A program made the translations under genes and the position numbers. This document shows, piece after piece, positions 21,130 to 33,198 of a DNA stretch of 64,000 bases. The stretch is from Isoetes taiwanensis. Taxonomy: Eukaryota; Streptophyta; Lycopodiopsida; Isoetales; Isoetaceae. The notes under the pieces were generated by a model that was given only the letters and a program-made list of their open reading frames with translations, was not told the origin of the DNA and made no database searches. Every line of letters begins with the position of its first letter. Position 1 is the first letter of the stretch. Where the stretch lies: assembly GCA_021234155.1 (NCBI GenBank), contig JAJEKV010000113.1:500001-564000 (forward strand), given 5' to 3'.

Positions 21130-24100
21130 TTTTCCTGATCAGGGCTATGATGCTTGCATAACGCCCTAGAAGAATCGAGCGCAGCTTGTAACATCCTAGG
21201 AGAATCGAGCTCCGCACTGTGAAAAGTTTTTGGGCCAGTCGTGTTATTAGTGGGTAACAGCTGTTCAAGGAACGGTCAAGATTTAATCTAACCGTGTAAA
21301 CCCGAGGACCGGAGTGTTAAGGTTTAATGGGATGAAAGAAATTGGGTTATTCTTCTAACTCCACGAAGTATCAAAACCCTGAACTTAGGGTACAGAAGAA
21401 CGGCTAAGGGCGGCGCTCCACATGAGCTGAGTTTGGTCCACGGCTGTAAGGCTCTCTTGGCATCAAACGGATAAATAAATTGGTGTGGCATCAAAGAGAC
21501 TATGGTGACGCTCTACACGAGCAAGGCTGGGTCCATGACCTTTAACACTGACTAGGCAGCACAGTGGTAAGGGATTCCCTGCAAAACGTCTAATTCTGAT
21601 GCAGTGGCTGTTGTTTGAGGTGTGATATTCTGACATTAACTATCGACACAGCTAGAAACTTTTATGATTCTATAGGCCTTAGACATGGAGTATGGAGTGT
21701 AAATTTATGCCGTGACCTGGGTTTAAGATTTCGGTGGAGTTGATTAATCCACTTGCCGAATCAATGACTGAAATATCTTATTACTGTGGTACAAGCAATG
21801 GGCGGAAGTAAAAGCCTTGGTGATTTATACTGTACAAGACCTTTGATTGTCCAGATGAATATGATACAGATGGTTACTCGGCCTCCTGCTATTCTGGGTT
21901 TGCCTGGAAATCAATGAGTTAGAGAAAGTAGATATGAATACTGAGAGAAGTGCTTGGCTTAAGCACCCTTGGCACAAACGGAAATACACGGGCAGGCAGA
22001 ATAGTGATGGAAGCAACCAAGTTGGATCCTGCTTCAAAAAGACTGTCCCAGATGCACGACCTTGAATGGGAACTTGTAAACATTCAGGTTTGATTATGCT
22101 GTAAACATATTTTAGCTCAAAATACTTTTCTTCAGGTTCTTGCATAAGGAGGCATGGTCTTTCCCTGTTGGGTTTGTTTTAACCTCTTGTATTCATATTC
22201 ATTCTTTTAAATAACCATAATATTTCTTCTTGCTGTTGCATAGCAGTTGGTTATGAAAGGAACATGACAGCAATTTGAAAGTTGAATATAAGCCTAATGC
22301 TTCGATATCGTATGGATATTCTTGATTGATCCTCTAGTTCGTGCATTATAATGCATATATACCCTTAAGCTCTTGCGTATGCAGTCATGGTTTTCGGTCT
22401 GCTATGGTATAACAGTAAGACATAAATGCTTTTCCACTTGGTTCTAAATAATGTCTAAATATACGGAGGCTTGGAGCTTCTTGGATAATTAACTTCCTTT
22501 AACAATTTTTCAGCTGGTATTGATTTGAGGGCAAGAAGGCTACAATAGGTGATCAGCGAAGAGCTGAGAAACCTTATGTACCTTTTGGCCCCTCACTCAT
22601 TACCATTCTTTGCAGGTACCGGTTTCTCCTCTTATTGTCGTCTTTTTACTTTCAATCTCATATTCTGGCTGGAAAGGAAGGATTGGTAATGGAACACTAA
22701 TGGAATCAAACTCGTATGGAGTTGTTACTACCTCGTTTGGAAACAAAGGGAGAACTACTACATCTTACTCTCAATTATAGTAAAGTCTCATTTCTGTGTA
22801 TTTGGATAAGCGAATGTACAAGCTTTTTGAAAACATCATAATCTGCTGTATATTTAGCTGTAAGAATATTTCTGCCTTTCTGGAAGTTCAGAATTATAGT
22901 TGCTAGACATACTGACCACAGAGGCAGGTTTACAGTATCACATTAAGGCTTTTTGAATACTTTGTGATCATCTTAGAATCTCTTCAAATAATGTAATGAC
23001 ATGCAGTATATAATCCGAGTTTTATTTCATGGCTGGCTTGTTATAATGGTCATTCGTTTTATTGTTAAATCAACAAGTGAGGCATGCATAGGCTGAGTGC
23101 TGGTTGGATGCTGTGAATTAGTCAGCTAGGCAAGCAAAGGCTTAGGGATAAGAGATTTATTTCTAAACTTACCTATTTTAAGGCTCCACAAAGCTTTTTG
23201 TGTAGACATACAGATTTTGATGGACATGCTGACTGTAAGGCATACAACAGCTGGAATTACTGTATGCATTAGAGTGGTTACATACAGCTAAGGATAATGG
23301 CTAATATATACATACATGACCTAAGCATGGAATATTTTTTACAGCAAAGGCACAACATGGTAGTGTCTAATAAGCATGCAAAAATATAAGAACAAACATT
23401 CCCTGTCTAGAGCTTAATGCAGCACGTAAGAGAAAGTTCTTTTGAAGTATTCTACTGAACTGGCATTAACGTAAAGTTCTTTTGAAGTATTCCATCAAAT
23501 TGGCATGGGTTTAACCATAGGCTTGGCTGGAAAAGGAACATGACTTTGTTATATATTTACATTGGCCATCAAGATAGGGGCTAACTTTGAGTCAGGATGA
23601 ATGGTTCTTTTTGACATACTTTCTAAGTTGGAGCCTTGCAAACATGAGGCAAGTGTAAATAGGAAGCTTAATGATTTGTGTCCTACTTGGGATGTCAATA
23701 AAAGTTGATTTTTGTTCTTAGAAGTTATCGTTTTTGGGCTAAAGACTTATGGTTCTGTGATGATTGGTGCCATCAGGGATTTCGATCCTAGTATGGACTA
23801 ATAAGACTACAGTAGGGATTGACCTCTGTAGATGTCATTGCTAGTTGGCTGTTGCTAAGGCTAGGGTGGACTGGATTTTTTTTTATATGCATGCTACTTG
23901 TTGGCTAAGTGTAAAACTTGGAATCTTTTCTTTCTGGTTAGGGAGCAATAAATAGAGATATTCCCTTTTATGTCTTTATAATATGGCCTTTGAAAGGTTG
24001 AAGTTGGGTCCATGGCAGTTGTTAGTAACTGGAGAATTGTACGGCTACACGATTGTGACCTTAATTTATAATAAAACTATACATAGCCTTTCAATAGTTT

Positions 24101-25271
24101 GCCAATTTTTTGAGCTCCTGTTTGTCTTTATGAACGGAGGCAGCTGCCAGCTGTTATACTTTGGCAGGGATTTTCTGATAAATATGGACTGTACCCTTTC
24201 ATAAAAGTTAAATATTGGACTTAGATATAGTGATATTTATGTCTAGGGCAGTTGGGACATGTAGTTGGGCCACGTTTATGTGTCCATACCAAATCTAATT
24301 TCCTCAATTCTTTCTAACACTTGTTTTCCAAAGGTTAAATTTTGAGACGTTTTTTCCTTTAAGTCCTTTTTTGGCGTGCTCCTCTCTATCTTTATGAATG
24401 GAGGCAGCCGAGATCTGTTCGACCTAAGCAGATATCGTCTCGGGCTGCCCACGATCCTCTGGCACACACATCTCTTTAAAGATAGTGCTTTGACTGATTT
24501 TTCCAAGCTTGTACTCCATTGATTCCTCAGACCTAAACTTTGAAGATGATTCTTGCTTCTCTAGAGAAGCGCAGCAGGGCCAGAATGAGGCATTAGTTGA
24601 CAGAGAAATTGCATTCTTGATCTGGTACAATTTAGATTATCCTGTGCCCTTTGTTTACAGGTCCAGGAATTATGGCTTATGAGAACTTTCTCATAATCAC
24701 TCATGAATTACAGACATGGTGGCTACCTAGCAAATATCTATTTGAACTGATTTTCCCCAGCAGTTTCCTTCGTAGGTCTCCTTGCATCCTGTTACAATAA
24801 ATTCTGAGCGGTTTGCCAACTTATTTCTAACAGATGCTGCTAGGTTGTAAGCTAGACATGGCATAATTATTTGCATGTAGCATTCTTCTGCTTGTAACAA
24901 CCTCTTGGACAGTATATATGAACATTATTACTGATGTATGGGCCCGTCAGCTATAACAGGCACTTAATCTTACGGTTTTATTTATATATGAACATTATTA
25001 CTGATGTATGGGACCGTCAGCTATAACAAGCACTTAATCTTACGGTTTTATTAGACCTATATTCAAGACTTAATTCTGAACCGTGAGTTTATTTGCATTA
25101 TGTTCATGGTCATTGATGCAAACATGAGAGGTTAATTCTTTCCTTCTCTCTTATATTTTAACTAAGTTTATTTCTCGCAATGCTCTTTTGATCTTCTGGG
25201 CAAAAGGATTACATTAGGTGATCGGTTGACAACCGAGAAGCCTAAGGTACCTTTTGGCCCTTGCATCTTTA
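21130..25271. other. Non-coding region with tandem duplications and two related exon-like patches
   Basis: 24914-25052 is a tandem pair of a 69-bp unit (TATATATGAACATTATTACT) with two substitutions. 23417-23505 is a tandem pair built on AAAGTTCTTTTGAAGTATTC. 22534-22596 and 25199-25261 read GKKATIGDQRRAEKPYVPFG and GKRITLGDRLTTEKPKVPFG: related coding text at two sites, not identified. 24519-24680 has a short frame NFEDDSCFSREAQQGQNEAL, also unknown. Otherwise nothing is seen. Confidence 0.5.
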
Positions 25272-25942
25272 CCAGTTTGGCCTTGCCCCAGGAGCTCCGG
25301 TAAAGGTGTTTTTCCTCGCCGCATTATGGCCACTTTAAGGACTCATCTCTCTAAAGCTTCAAGCTCTGTACCATCCGCCTTTGATCAACACCTCTATAAC
25401 AGAAGGATAGAGCAAAATTTGCAGCTTCAAGGAGTCCTATGGTGACTAGATACATTTTGCATGTTGCTCATCATTCCCATCTTCTCAAGTCGGAATACCA
25501 GCCATTATCAACATATACATGATGCAACATGATTTGGAGAAGTGGTATTATAGTGATTCAGCTTGAAGTTAGATATGTAAAGATCCTGCATGTTATTTGG
25601 AAACATACATGAGATGCAAAAGAGATGTTATGCATACTAAATTGAGGTTCTAGAGGAATGCTGGCTTTTGAAGCTATGAACATAATGCATTTGGAAATCC
25701 CATATAAATATATCTTAAGAGGCAATGTTAGAGAAACCGTGGAATTCAAAGCAGCTTTGTGTTAGTTCAACCGTGGAATTCAAAGTAGCGAAAATACCAC
25801 TTCGGTCTTCTGCTCCTCAATGGTTTCATAATTTATCCAAAGGATCACCATAGCCGAACAAGAACAAGAACAAGGCATCGACTTCCAGAAAATTTGAGAG
25901 CTAGAAGTTGGATAACATTGAAGATTTCTTTTTTTTTTTTTT
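25272..25942 (+). repeat. Segment D, copy 2 (uninterrupted)
   Basis: It is about 1% different by eye from copy 1 and contains the 25 bp missing there (25498-25522). It includes an internal repeat of CCGTGGAATTCAAAG and ends in a C/T tract followed by ATTTATTT repeats. Confidence 0.9.
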
Positions 25943-26019
25943 ATTTATTTATTTATTGGAAGGCGGGGATGGCTCAGGCATGTCACCTTCTACTACGTCA
26001 ATATGCAGAGGATATGTGC

Positions 26020-26327
26020 AGCATTTTCGGCCATTTTGAATATGGAGTCGGTAACAGGGCAAGGCCATACATCCGACATTCATGTTCCAATGGCTCATCC
26101 GCCAGGTTTGCATGTTCCAGTCCTCTCTGGATAGTTTCTTCTAGTTCTGTCAATATGGGGAACCCTAATCGTGTTGCTCCATATCATGGAGATGGTTTAA
26201 TTCCTCACACATTGCCCTCTGCTGTTGGTGCTGGAATGCAAATGCCAGACTCCATACATGAACCACCTATTAAAAGGAAAAGAGATAGACCAAGAAAATA
26301 TGGTGATGGAGCTCAAGGATTGCCATG
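26020..26327 (+). pseudogene. AHL-type AT-hook protein, N-terminal fragment
   Basis: Two frames joined by a shift near 26130: SVTGQGHTSDIHVPMAHPPG, then NMGNPNRVAPYHGDGLIPHT, ending PPIKRKRDRPRKYGDGAQG and a stop. The segment KRKRxRPRKYG is the first AT-hook of AHL (AT-hook motif nuclear-localised) proteins, preceded as usual by a low-complexity, Pro/Gly-rich N-terminus. The core R-G-R-P, which enters the minor groove, reads R-D-R-P here (26281-26292). The PPC domain is missing. It is most likely a broken exon copy. Confidence 0.7.
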
Positions 26328-28040
26328 AACACTGTGATTTACAAATATTGCATGACTCCTGGTCCAATTAACAGTATGGCAATGATTCATTTTCCTGAAA
26401 GTCTAGAGCCCACTTTGAATTTGAAATGGGGCTTCAAGCGTTTCCAAGCTGCACAGGAACATCAAGCATCATTTCACTGTTTTTTTAATCCATATGTTGC
26501 ACAATATGTGGAATAGATTTCGGGCAGATCATTTTGGTGCTTCATCAGAATCAATGATGCTAATGACATTTTGTAGAAATAACTTGATTACATAATTTGA
26601 CTTGATCCATCAAGTGAATACGTGAAGTTCATTAGCCGCTCATTACTTATGTCCATGGTTGAATAATTATGATCGATTAAAGATATGATTATGAGCACAA
26701 AAACATGCTTTGCATTTTGAAGCGAGATTTATGTTTTTTAGATTGCTTAATTATATATGTCATGTTTCTATTTTCACGTATTGATGCATTTTTTCATAAT
26801 TCAGCTATATTTTTGGGTATCTAGAAGATAGGTTTGACATTGCCATCACATGTAGGTACTTATTCTAATATGACTTCTGGTATAAAAGTTTTTGAAGCAC
26901 ATTCCTCACTTCTGGGTGTTTTTTTCTACAAAGATCCCACATTGCTAGCATGGAACAAATCCATGGTAATGAAGCATATATGAATGTAGGCAATCTATTT
27001 GAAGACTAGGTAGCTAAACTTATCCATGTATTTCTTGACCATACCAATTAAATTGACTTAAACGAGATTATATTAGTAATGAAAAATGAATTCATACTTC
27101 CATTGGTCCATGATATGGTTCGTTTGTTGTGTTGGTTACTATGACTCTACAGGCTCACGTTTGGTGAAGGTCTTTAAAGAGTACAAAATATCAGCGGATC
27201 AATATTTTTCTAACATTAGTATGCAGCTTCAAGGAGTCCTATGGGAACTAGACACATTTTGCATGTTGCTCATCCTTCCCATCTTCTCAAGTCAAAATAC
27301 CAGCCATTATCAACATATACATGATGCAACATGATTTGGAGAAGTGGTGTTATAGTGATTTAGCTTGAAGCTAGACATGTAAAGAGCCTGCATGTTATTT
27401 GGAGATGCAAAAGAGATGTTATGCATACTAGATTAAGCTTCTAGAGGAATGCTAGCTTTTGAAGCTATGAACAGATGCATTTGAAAATCCCATATAAATA
27501 TATCTTAAGACGCAGTCTTAGTTCAACCGTGGAATTCAAAGCAGCTTTGTGTTACGTGAATTGTGGAGTTCAGAGCCAGTAATATTAATGTGGATGAAAT
27601 GTTGGTCTGTGCAAAATAAATAAATACTTGACTTGTGAACATGTGGAAAGGTTGTCCAAAGTAGTATGGCCATTTGAATTAGCTTTATGAACTTTTTTTT
27701 TAAAGGACGTCATTCTATTCATCATTGCATCTTGAATACATTCTATATCACATTATTCTACATATCACATGGAAGCCAATCCACTACCTAGGCGCGAAAA
27801 AATCCAAATAACAAATGGAGTCAGAGGGCCAAATGGAAGGAAGCATAAAAATCCAGATAACTCAAGTTACGTCCCTTAAAAAGATAACTCAATTTATGTC
27901 TCTAAATAAGAATTACCATCTTGTGATCAACAATCTTAAAGGACCTAATCTCAACTTTACTAGCACGATCATATTGCAAGCCATTTTGTTACTTGAGACC
28001 GTTTCTTGTTTTAGAGTAGCATTTCCAGGTGGTTAGCAGG
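26328..28040. other. Spacer with segment D copy 3, no gene
   Basis: Apart from segment D copy 3 (27223-27556), there is A/T-rich sequence without a recognisable gene. The stretch 27950-28040 should hold the 5' end of the chromovirus. ACTTGAGACCGTTTC at about 27990 faintly resembles a primer-binding site (TGGTATCAGAGCC), but no LTR precedes it. Confidence 0.55.
27223..27556 (+). repeat. Segment D, copy 3 (older, with deletions)
   Basis: It starts GCAGCTTCAAGGAGTCCTAT, as at 25421, and contains CCAGCCATTATCAACATATA. It lacks about a dozen bases (AACATACATGAG region) and carries many more substitutions than copies 1 and 2. It ends near TTTGTGTTA. Confidence 0.85.
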
Positions 28041-29655
28041 ATGTCGGGAAACAATGATAACAGTTCAGGAGCTGGGGGAAGTGGCACTGCTCCTACGATC
28101 ACTGAACAAATCTTGGCAGCTATGCAGCAGCAGCTTGCCACGATGCAACAGCAGCTCGCCGCCAAAGATGCTGACCTTGATGAGGTCAACAAGGTTTTAA
28201 AACAATTGAAGATGGAGACATTTAGTGGTAAAGATACCACCGGCGAGGATGCTGATGCTTGGTTAAAAGGAATTGAGTTTTATTTCCAAGTTAAGAAAAC
28301 TTCCGATCTATTAAAGGCAACCATTGCCGACATGCTATTAACTGGACCCGCCAAGATTTGGTGGGAAGAGTATAAGAAGGCTAACCATCTTCTTCTGAGT
28401 CAGATCACATGGAGTACCTTCAAGGTAGCATTCAAACTCCATTATTTACCTGCTGGATTTGAGCTTAGAGCAGATGAACAAGTTTCAGAATTTAGTTCAA
28501 GAAGATACAGTAGAAGTATACGCCAATGCATTTAGGGCATTGCAACCGTATGGACCCACTATGACGGTGGCCCAATTAGCTGACAAGTTTATTCGTGGGC
28601 TCAAGCCGGAGTTGACTTTGTTAGTTGGAGGGGTAACCTATCCCAGTTTAGAAGAAGCTATCCGAGTCTCCAAGTTCAAAGAGCAAGTCCAGAGTCGGAT
28701 CACCAAAAGCCGAGATGAAACCACCCAAAAGGAGTACCCTCATAAGCAGAGAGAGAGATCTTTTGCGGCTTCTGGAGATACTCGGGGAAATACACGTCCT
28801 ACTCAAGAGAGGCGGTCAAATGGACCAAGCCGGATGAGTTCTGAGGAGCAGGAACATTGCCGCCGAGAAAGATTGTGTTATTATTGTAAAGAAGCTGGGC
28901 ATATTTCAGCTCGTTGTCCTAAGAAGTGGCAAAATAGGGGCAATGCAGGACCGCAAGCTAGTGGGAACCCGGGAGACTGGAATAGGCCAGTAACGAGTAC
29001 GCCAAGTGTTAGTGGACCTCGGAATACTCGTACGGAGGAGAGGCCTGCACGAGCTAAAGCATTCACATTGGAGGAAGCAGGAGCAGCACCAGATATGCGT
29101 GCATACACCATTGGTGGAGATCCTGCTGAGTACATTGCTACTGACGTTATCCATCTACCAGGTAGCATTCGAACACAACCTTTTCATTTTCTGATTGACA
29201 GTGGTAGCACACACAATTTTATTTCGCCTAGATTGGTTGCTCAGATGGGTTTGAATGTCATTGCACGGAATCCTAGATCTGTAGAGTTAGCAGATGGTGT
29301 GATTAAGATGTCGGATGGATTTGTGCCTCGCCTGGACTTTAAACTTTGTGGGCTAAAGTTTCATACTAAGTTTGAAGTCCTTGATCTGGGTAAGTACGAT
29401 TTAATCCTCGGAATGTCCTGGTTGAAAGCCGTAGGGGCCTACATTGACTGTAAAGGCAAGGCTGTCCTTTGCACCTTGTCAAATGGTTCTATCAAGAGAT
29501 TGGGTAGTCGCCCTATGCTCTCCGGGCCTTCCGTGTTGACCTGCAAGCAGGCAAAGCACTATTTGCGCAAGGGAGGAATCATGTATGTTGGAATGATAAG
29601 TAAAGCGACAGAAATGCCAGAAACTATTGTTCCAAAAGCTATTCAGGAGGTGTGA
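28041..29655 (+). pseudogene. gag-pr: Chromovirus gag-protease, one frameshift and a terminal stop
   Basis: It starts at the ATG at 28041 (MSGNNDNSSGAGGSGTAPT). A glutamine-rich coiled stretch (QILAAMQQQLATMQQQLAAK) is followed by the retrotransposon gag core (WLKGIEFYFQV, GPAKIWWEEYKK, FKLHYLPAGF). The frame shifts near 28465 and continues as QMNKFQNLVQEDTVEVYANA. The zinc knuckle CYYCKEAGHISARC (CX2CX4HX4C) is at about 28879-28920. The aspartic protease shows FLIDSGSTHNFIS and DLILGMSWLKAVGA. A TGA at 29653 closes the frame before RT. Without the indel this would be a single gag-pol frame, as in most plant chromoviruses. Confidence 0.93.
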
Positions 29656-32423
29656 GAAGAATTTAGGGACGTGTTTCCTGATAAGTTAACAGAACTGCCT
29701 CCCTTTCGTGAGGTGAATCACGATATTGAATTGCTTCCAGGATCTGCACCACCTTCGCGACCTCCCTATCGTTTTAACATGGTAGAGATGGCAGAACTAA
29801 AGAAGCAGCTTGAAGAATTGGTAGAGCAAGGCTTTATTAGGCCTAGCACATCTCCATTTGGAGCTCCTGTCTTATTTGTAAAGAAGAAGGATGGAAGTCT
29901 GCGTTTGTGTGTAGACTATTGAATTAGGTAACTATCAAGAATGGTTATGCTTTGCCACGAGTGGATGATCTATTTGATCAATTAAGTGGTAGCAAGTTCT
30001 TTTCAAAGATTGACTTGCGATCTGGCTACCACCAGATCCGGATTAAGGAAGAGGATATCCCTAAAACTGCTTTTCGCACCAGATATGGCCATTATGAATT
30101 TGTGGTAATGCCATTTGGGCTTACCAATGCACCAGCCACCTTTATGCGGCTTATGAATGATGTTTTTCGGGCTCATCTTGACCAATTTGTGCTTGTGTTT
30201 TTCGACGATATACCGATTTATTCCAAAACACTTGAAGAGCACGTTGAACATTTGCGCTCAGTTTTGAAGCTTTTAAGGCAACATAAGCTTTATGGTAAGC
30301 TCTCCAAATGCAGTTTTGCTCAAGAGCAGTTAATTTATTTAGGTCATGTTGTCTCTAACAAGGAAATTGAGCCGGATCCTGAAAAGGTAAAAGCTATACA
30401 AGAATGGCCACAACCTCAATCTGTCAGGGAAATCCGGGCATTCATAGGATTAGCTGGATATTATCGCAAGTTTGTAAAGCATTTTTCCAGGAAAGCAGCT
30501 CCATTGACCACCCTACTTCAAAAAGATTTAGCATTCCAATGGTCAGAGGTATGTGACCAAAGCTTTCAAATTTTAAAAGATGCCCTCACGCATGCACCTA
30601 TTTTAAAGATTCCATCTATGGAGCGGGACTTTTGTGTGGTAACTGATGCCTCCGGCACTGGGATTGGATGTGCTTTGTTACAAGATGGTCATGTGTGTGC
30701 GTATGCATCAAAGAAACTTAATCCAGCTGAACGGAATTACCCAACCCATGATTTGGAAATGCTTGCAATTGTGCACGCCTTAAAGTTATGGAGGCATTAT
30801 CTTTTGGGTAGAAAATTTCTCCTCAAGACTGATCATCAGAGTCTTAAGTATTTCCTGACGCAGCCTCAGCTAAATAATCGCCAGAAACGATGGATGCAAC
30901 TGCTCCAGGAGTATGATCTCACCATAATGTATCAGCCTGGGAAAGATAACGTAATTGCAGATGCGTTGTCCCGACGATCATATTGTGCTGCCATTAGTGT
31001 TGCTAATATGCAATGGGATAGCAATCTCACGCAGTTGATCCGGGAGGATCCGTATTTCCAGCCTATAGTAGCAGCACTTGAGCAAGGGAAAAACAAGAAT
31101 CCCTATAAGATTGAAGCATCCAAGTTATTCTACCACAATCGGTTGTGTATACCGGATAATGCCGAGCTTAAACAGCAGATTATGAAAGAAGCTCATGATA
31201 GTCCAGTATCGGGTCATCCAGGAGTTCAGAAAACTCTTCGCAAGGTCCGCAAGCAGTTCTTTTGGCCTAGCATGAAGGAAATCTTAACCTATGTGGCCAG
31301 ATGTTTACCATGCCAAAAAGTGAAAGCCTCCCACCAGAAGGTCGCAGGGGAATTACAACCGTTGGATATTCCTGATACAAAATGGGAAAGTATAGGTATG
31401 GATTTTATTGTGGGATTGCCTAAGACACGAGCAGGATATGATTCTATCTATGTAGTAATGGATCCTCTCACCAAACAAGCCCACTTTATGCCAACCAAAA
31501 TCACGGCTACTGCTGCAGATATTGCTAAGATTTTCATCAAGGATATATTCCGTCTGCATGGTATGCCTAAGGTTATCGTCTCAGACCGAGACACACGCTT
31601 TGTTGTCCAGTTTTGGCAAGCATTGTTCCACGGGGTTGGAACCCAATTAAGGATGAGTACAGCCTATCATCCGCAAACCGATGGTCAAGTTGAAAGAGTT
31701 AATCAGGTTGTCGAGGACATGCTCCGGATGTATGTTCCTGAACATCCGCACACTTGGGAATCTTACCTGTACTTAGTTGAGTTTGCCTACAACAATACAT
31801 ATCAAGATTCCATAAAAATGAGCCCATTTGAAGCAGTATATGGCCAAGAATGCCGCAATGTAAAGTTGATTTGGTCCAGACCATGGGAGAGGATATTGGG
31901 ACAGCTCCGCATTATTAGACAAAATATTGCCAAAGCACAGAACCGACAAAAGCAGTATGCAGATAAACGGAGAAGACCTTTAGAATTCCAGGAGAATGAT
32001 ATGGTGTTCCTGAAGATTAACCCTAAGCAGGGTACATTGAAGTTTAAGAAGGCTGGCAAACTAGCACCTAGATATGCAGGTCCTTTTAAAATCATACAAA
32101 GGATCGGCAAGGCTGCATACCGTTTGGAATTGCCTATTGACGTCAAGGTCCATAATGTATTCCATGTTAGCAACTTACGCAAGTACCTCAGTGATCCATC
32201 ACATATCCTGCCACAGGATAACTTGGTTGCAGTAGAAGAGACACTCGCAGTAAAGCCACAAGCAATTTTGCGAGTTGATACCAGGGTACTGAGAAATCGC
32301 ACCATCGAGAAATACCTAGTCCAATGGGCAGGATATCCGCAAGAGGATGCGACATGGGAAGACGCTGACAAGTTCAAGAAGTTATATCCGACCTTTCCTA
32401 TAACTCATGAGGACATGAGTTAA
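29656..32423 (+). CDS. pol: Chromovirus pol: RT, RNase H, integrase, chromodomain
   Basis: RT begins at 29671 ([20 protein letters not shown]) and breaks after SLRLCVDY at 29922, where the expected R-x-L-N-K is partly lost. From 29952 the frame is open for 823 residues. [13 protein letters not shown] (Asp) and [11 protein letters not shown] (second and third Asp; Pro replaces the usual Leu/Val). RNase [31 protein letters not shown] (D-E-D kept). Integrase: [13 protein letters not shown] zinc site, [27 protein letters not shown] (D-D-E kept). The C-terminal chromodomain is [19 protein letters not shown]. The stretch from 29952 could still give enzyme, but not as part of a complete element. Confidence 0.95.
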
Positions 32424-32429
32424 TTTTTA

Positions 32430-32440
32430 CAAGGTGAGAA
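32430..32440 (+). promoter_or_regulatory. Polypurine tract
   Basis: CAAGGTGAGAA directly before the TGTAAC start of the LTR, the place where plus-strand DNA priming occurs in Ty3 elements. One T interrupts the purines. Confidence 0.7.
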
Positions 32441-33198
32441 TGTAACGAACCCAGCGGCTTAGACTAGCGGCTTAGACTAGCTTATAATCTCATGTTGGAT
32501 TGCGCAAATCATGGTGACATGTTCTATGTTCTATGCGTGAGCACCATGAAATAGGGGATGAAGAATCAGATTTACGGATGACTAAACCGTGCTAAAATCT
32601 AGCACCATCCGGCATGGCCGATGGCCATCTGGCAGTAGGGATGCAGCCCTAGGTGTGGATTTGATCCCTGGGCAAGCCTATAAAAGCAGAAAGAGTAGCC
32701 AGATGGGCTAAAGGAGGAGGAAATAGAAGCGGTTTGGGCTGATCGAATTGGAGCGTAGCAAGAAAACAGGAGTTCAAAGCTAAAACTAAGATGGGGATTT
32801 GAGTTATGTATTGATTTGTCGGTCTGATTGGGTCGGATTGGATGGAGCAACCTCTTGAACATAGCCGCCAACGGCCTGTAAGCAAAATTCCGGTTCATAA
32901 ATTAAAATCTGTCATGACCCTTTGTTCTGTGCTTCCAAATCCGGCAGACCCTGCTTGAATTCGGCCATCAAATCCAGTGAACCCAAGCTTGCTTTGATCT
33001 GTTGTAAAGCTATTCTTCTGTCTGCCTCTCCACTGCCGTGATTAATTTGTAGTGCCGTCTTCTTCCTCTGATTCTTATGCTAGGGATCACCTTTGCATTC
33101 TGAATGTGTTTGGGAAGAAACTCCTGCCTTGGGCGAGCTTGTAGAGCCAGTAGGCCAGCCGAAAAGGGGCTGCTGTTGGCGCCCACGAACCTGTTACA
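32441..33198 (+). repeat. 3' LTR of the chromovirus (right end tentative)
   Basis: It starts TGTAACGAACCC right after the polypurine tract, the usual beginning of chromovirus LTRs. The best end is CTGTTACA at 33198, making TGTAAC..GTTACA terminal inverted repeats and a 758-bp LTR. Without the 5' LTR this end cannot be proved. A TATA box lies inside at 32679. Confidence 0.7.
32679..32685 (+). promoter_or_regulatory. TATA box in the 3' LTR
   Basis: CTATAAAAGCAG, about 240 bp into the LTR, in GC-balanced context: the expected position of the U3 promoter. Read through, it would transcribe the downstream flank. Confidence 0.6.

Larger units (their letters stand above)
28041..33198 (+). mobile_element. 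Ty3/gypsy chromovirus, 5' LTR missing
   Basis: Domain order is gag, CCHC zinc knuckle, protease, reverse transcriptase, RNase H, integrase, chromodomain, polypurine tract, 3' LTR. That order with a C-terminal chromodomain defines a plant chromovirus; the clade (Tekay, Reina, Galadriel, CRM) cannot be set from motifs. Three lesions: a frameshift in gag near 28465, a TGA at 29653 between protease and RT, and a short deletion/frameshift near 29922. All catalytic residues that I can check are present, so the loss looks recent. No 5' LTR is found. Confidence 0.95.

Noticed and set aside
21555-21590. GCAGCACAGTGGTAAGGG, like a tRNA/SINE A box
   Set aside because: No B box within about 60 bases downstream and no SINE tail.
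24276-24630. Minus-strand frames that look mildly protein-like
   Set aside because: No family on either strand; the plus-strand frame there is equally good, so neither can be supported.
27700-28040. Possible 5' LTR and primer-binding site of the chromovirus
   Set aside because: No match to 32441-33198 by eye, and the PBS-like ACTTGAGACCG is too degenerate.
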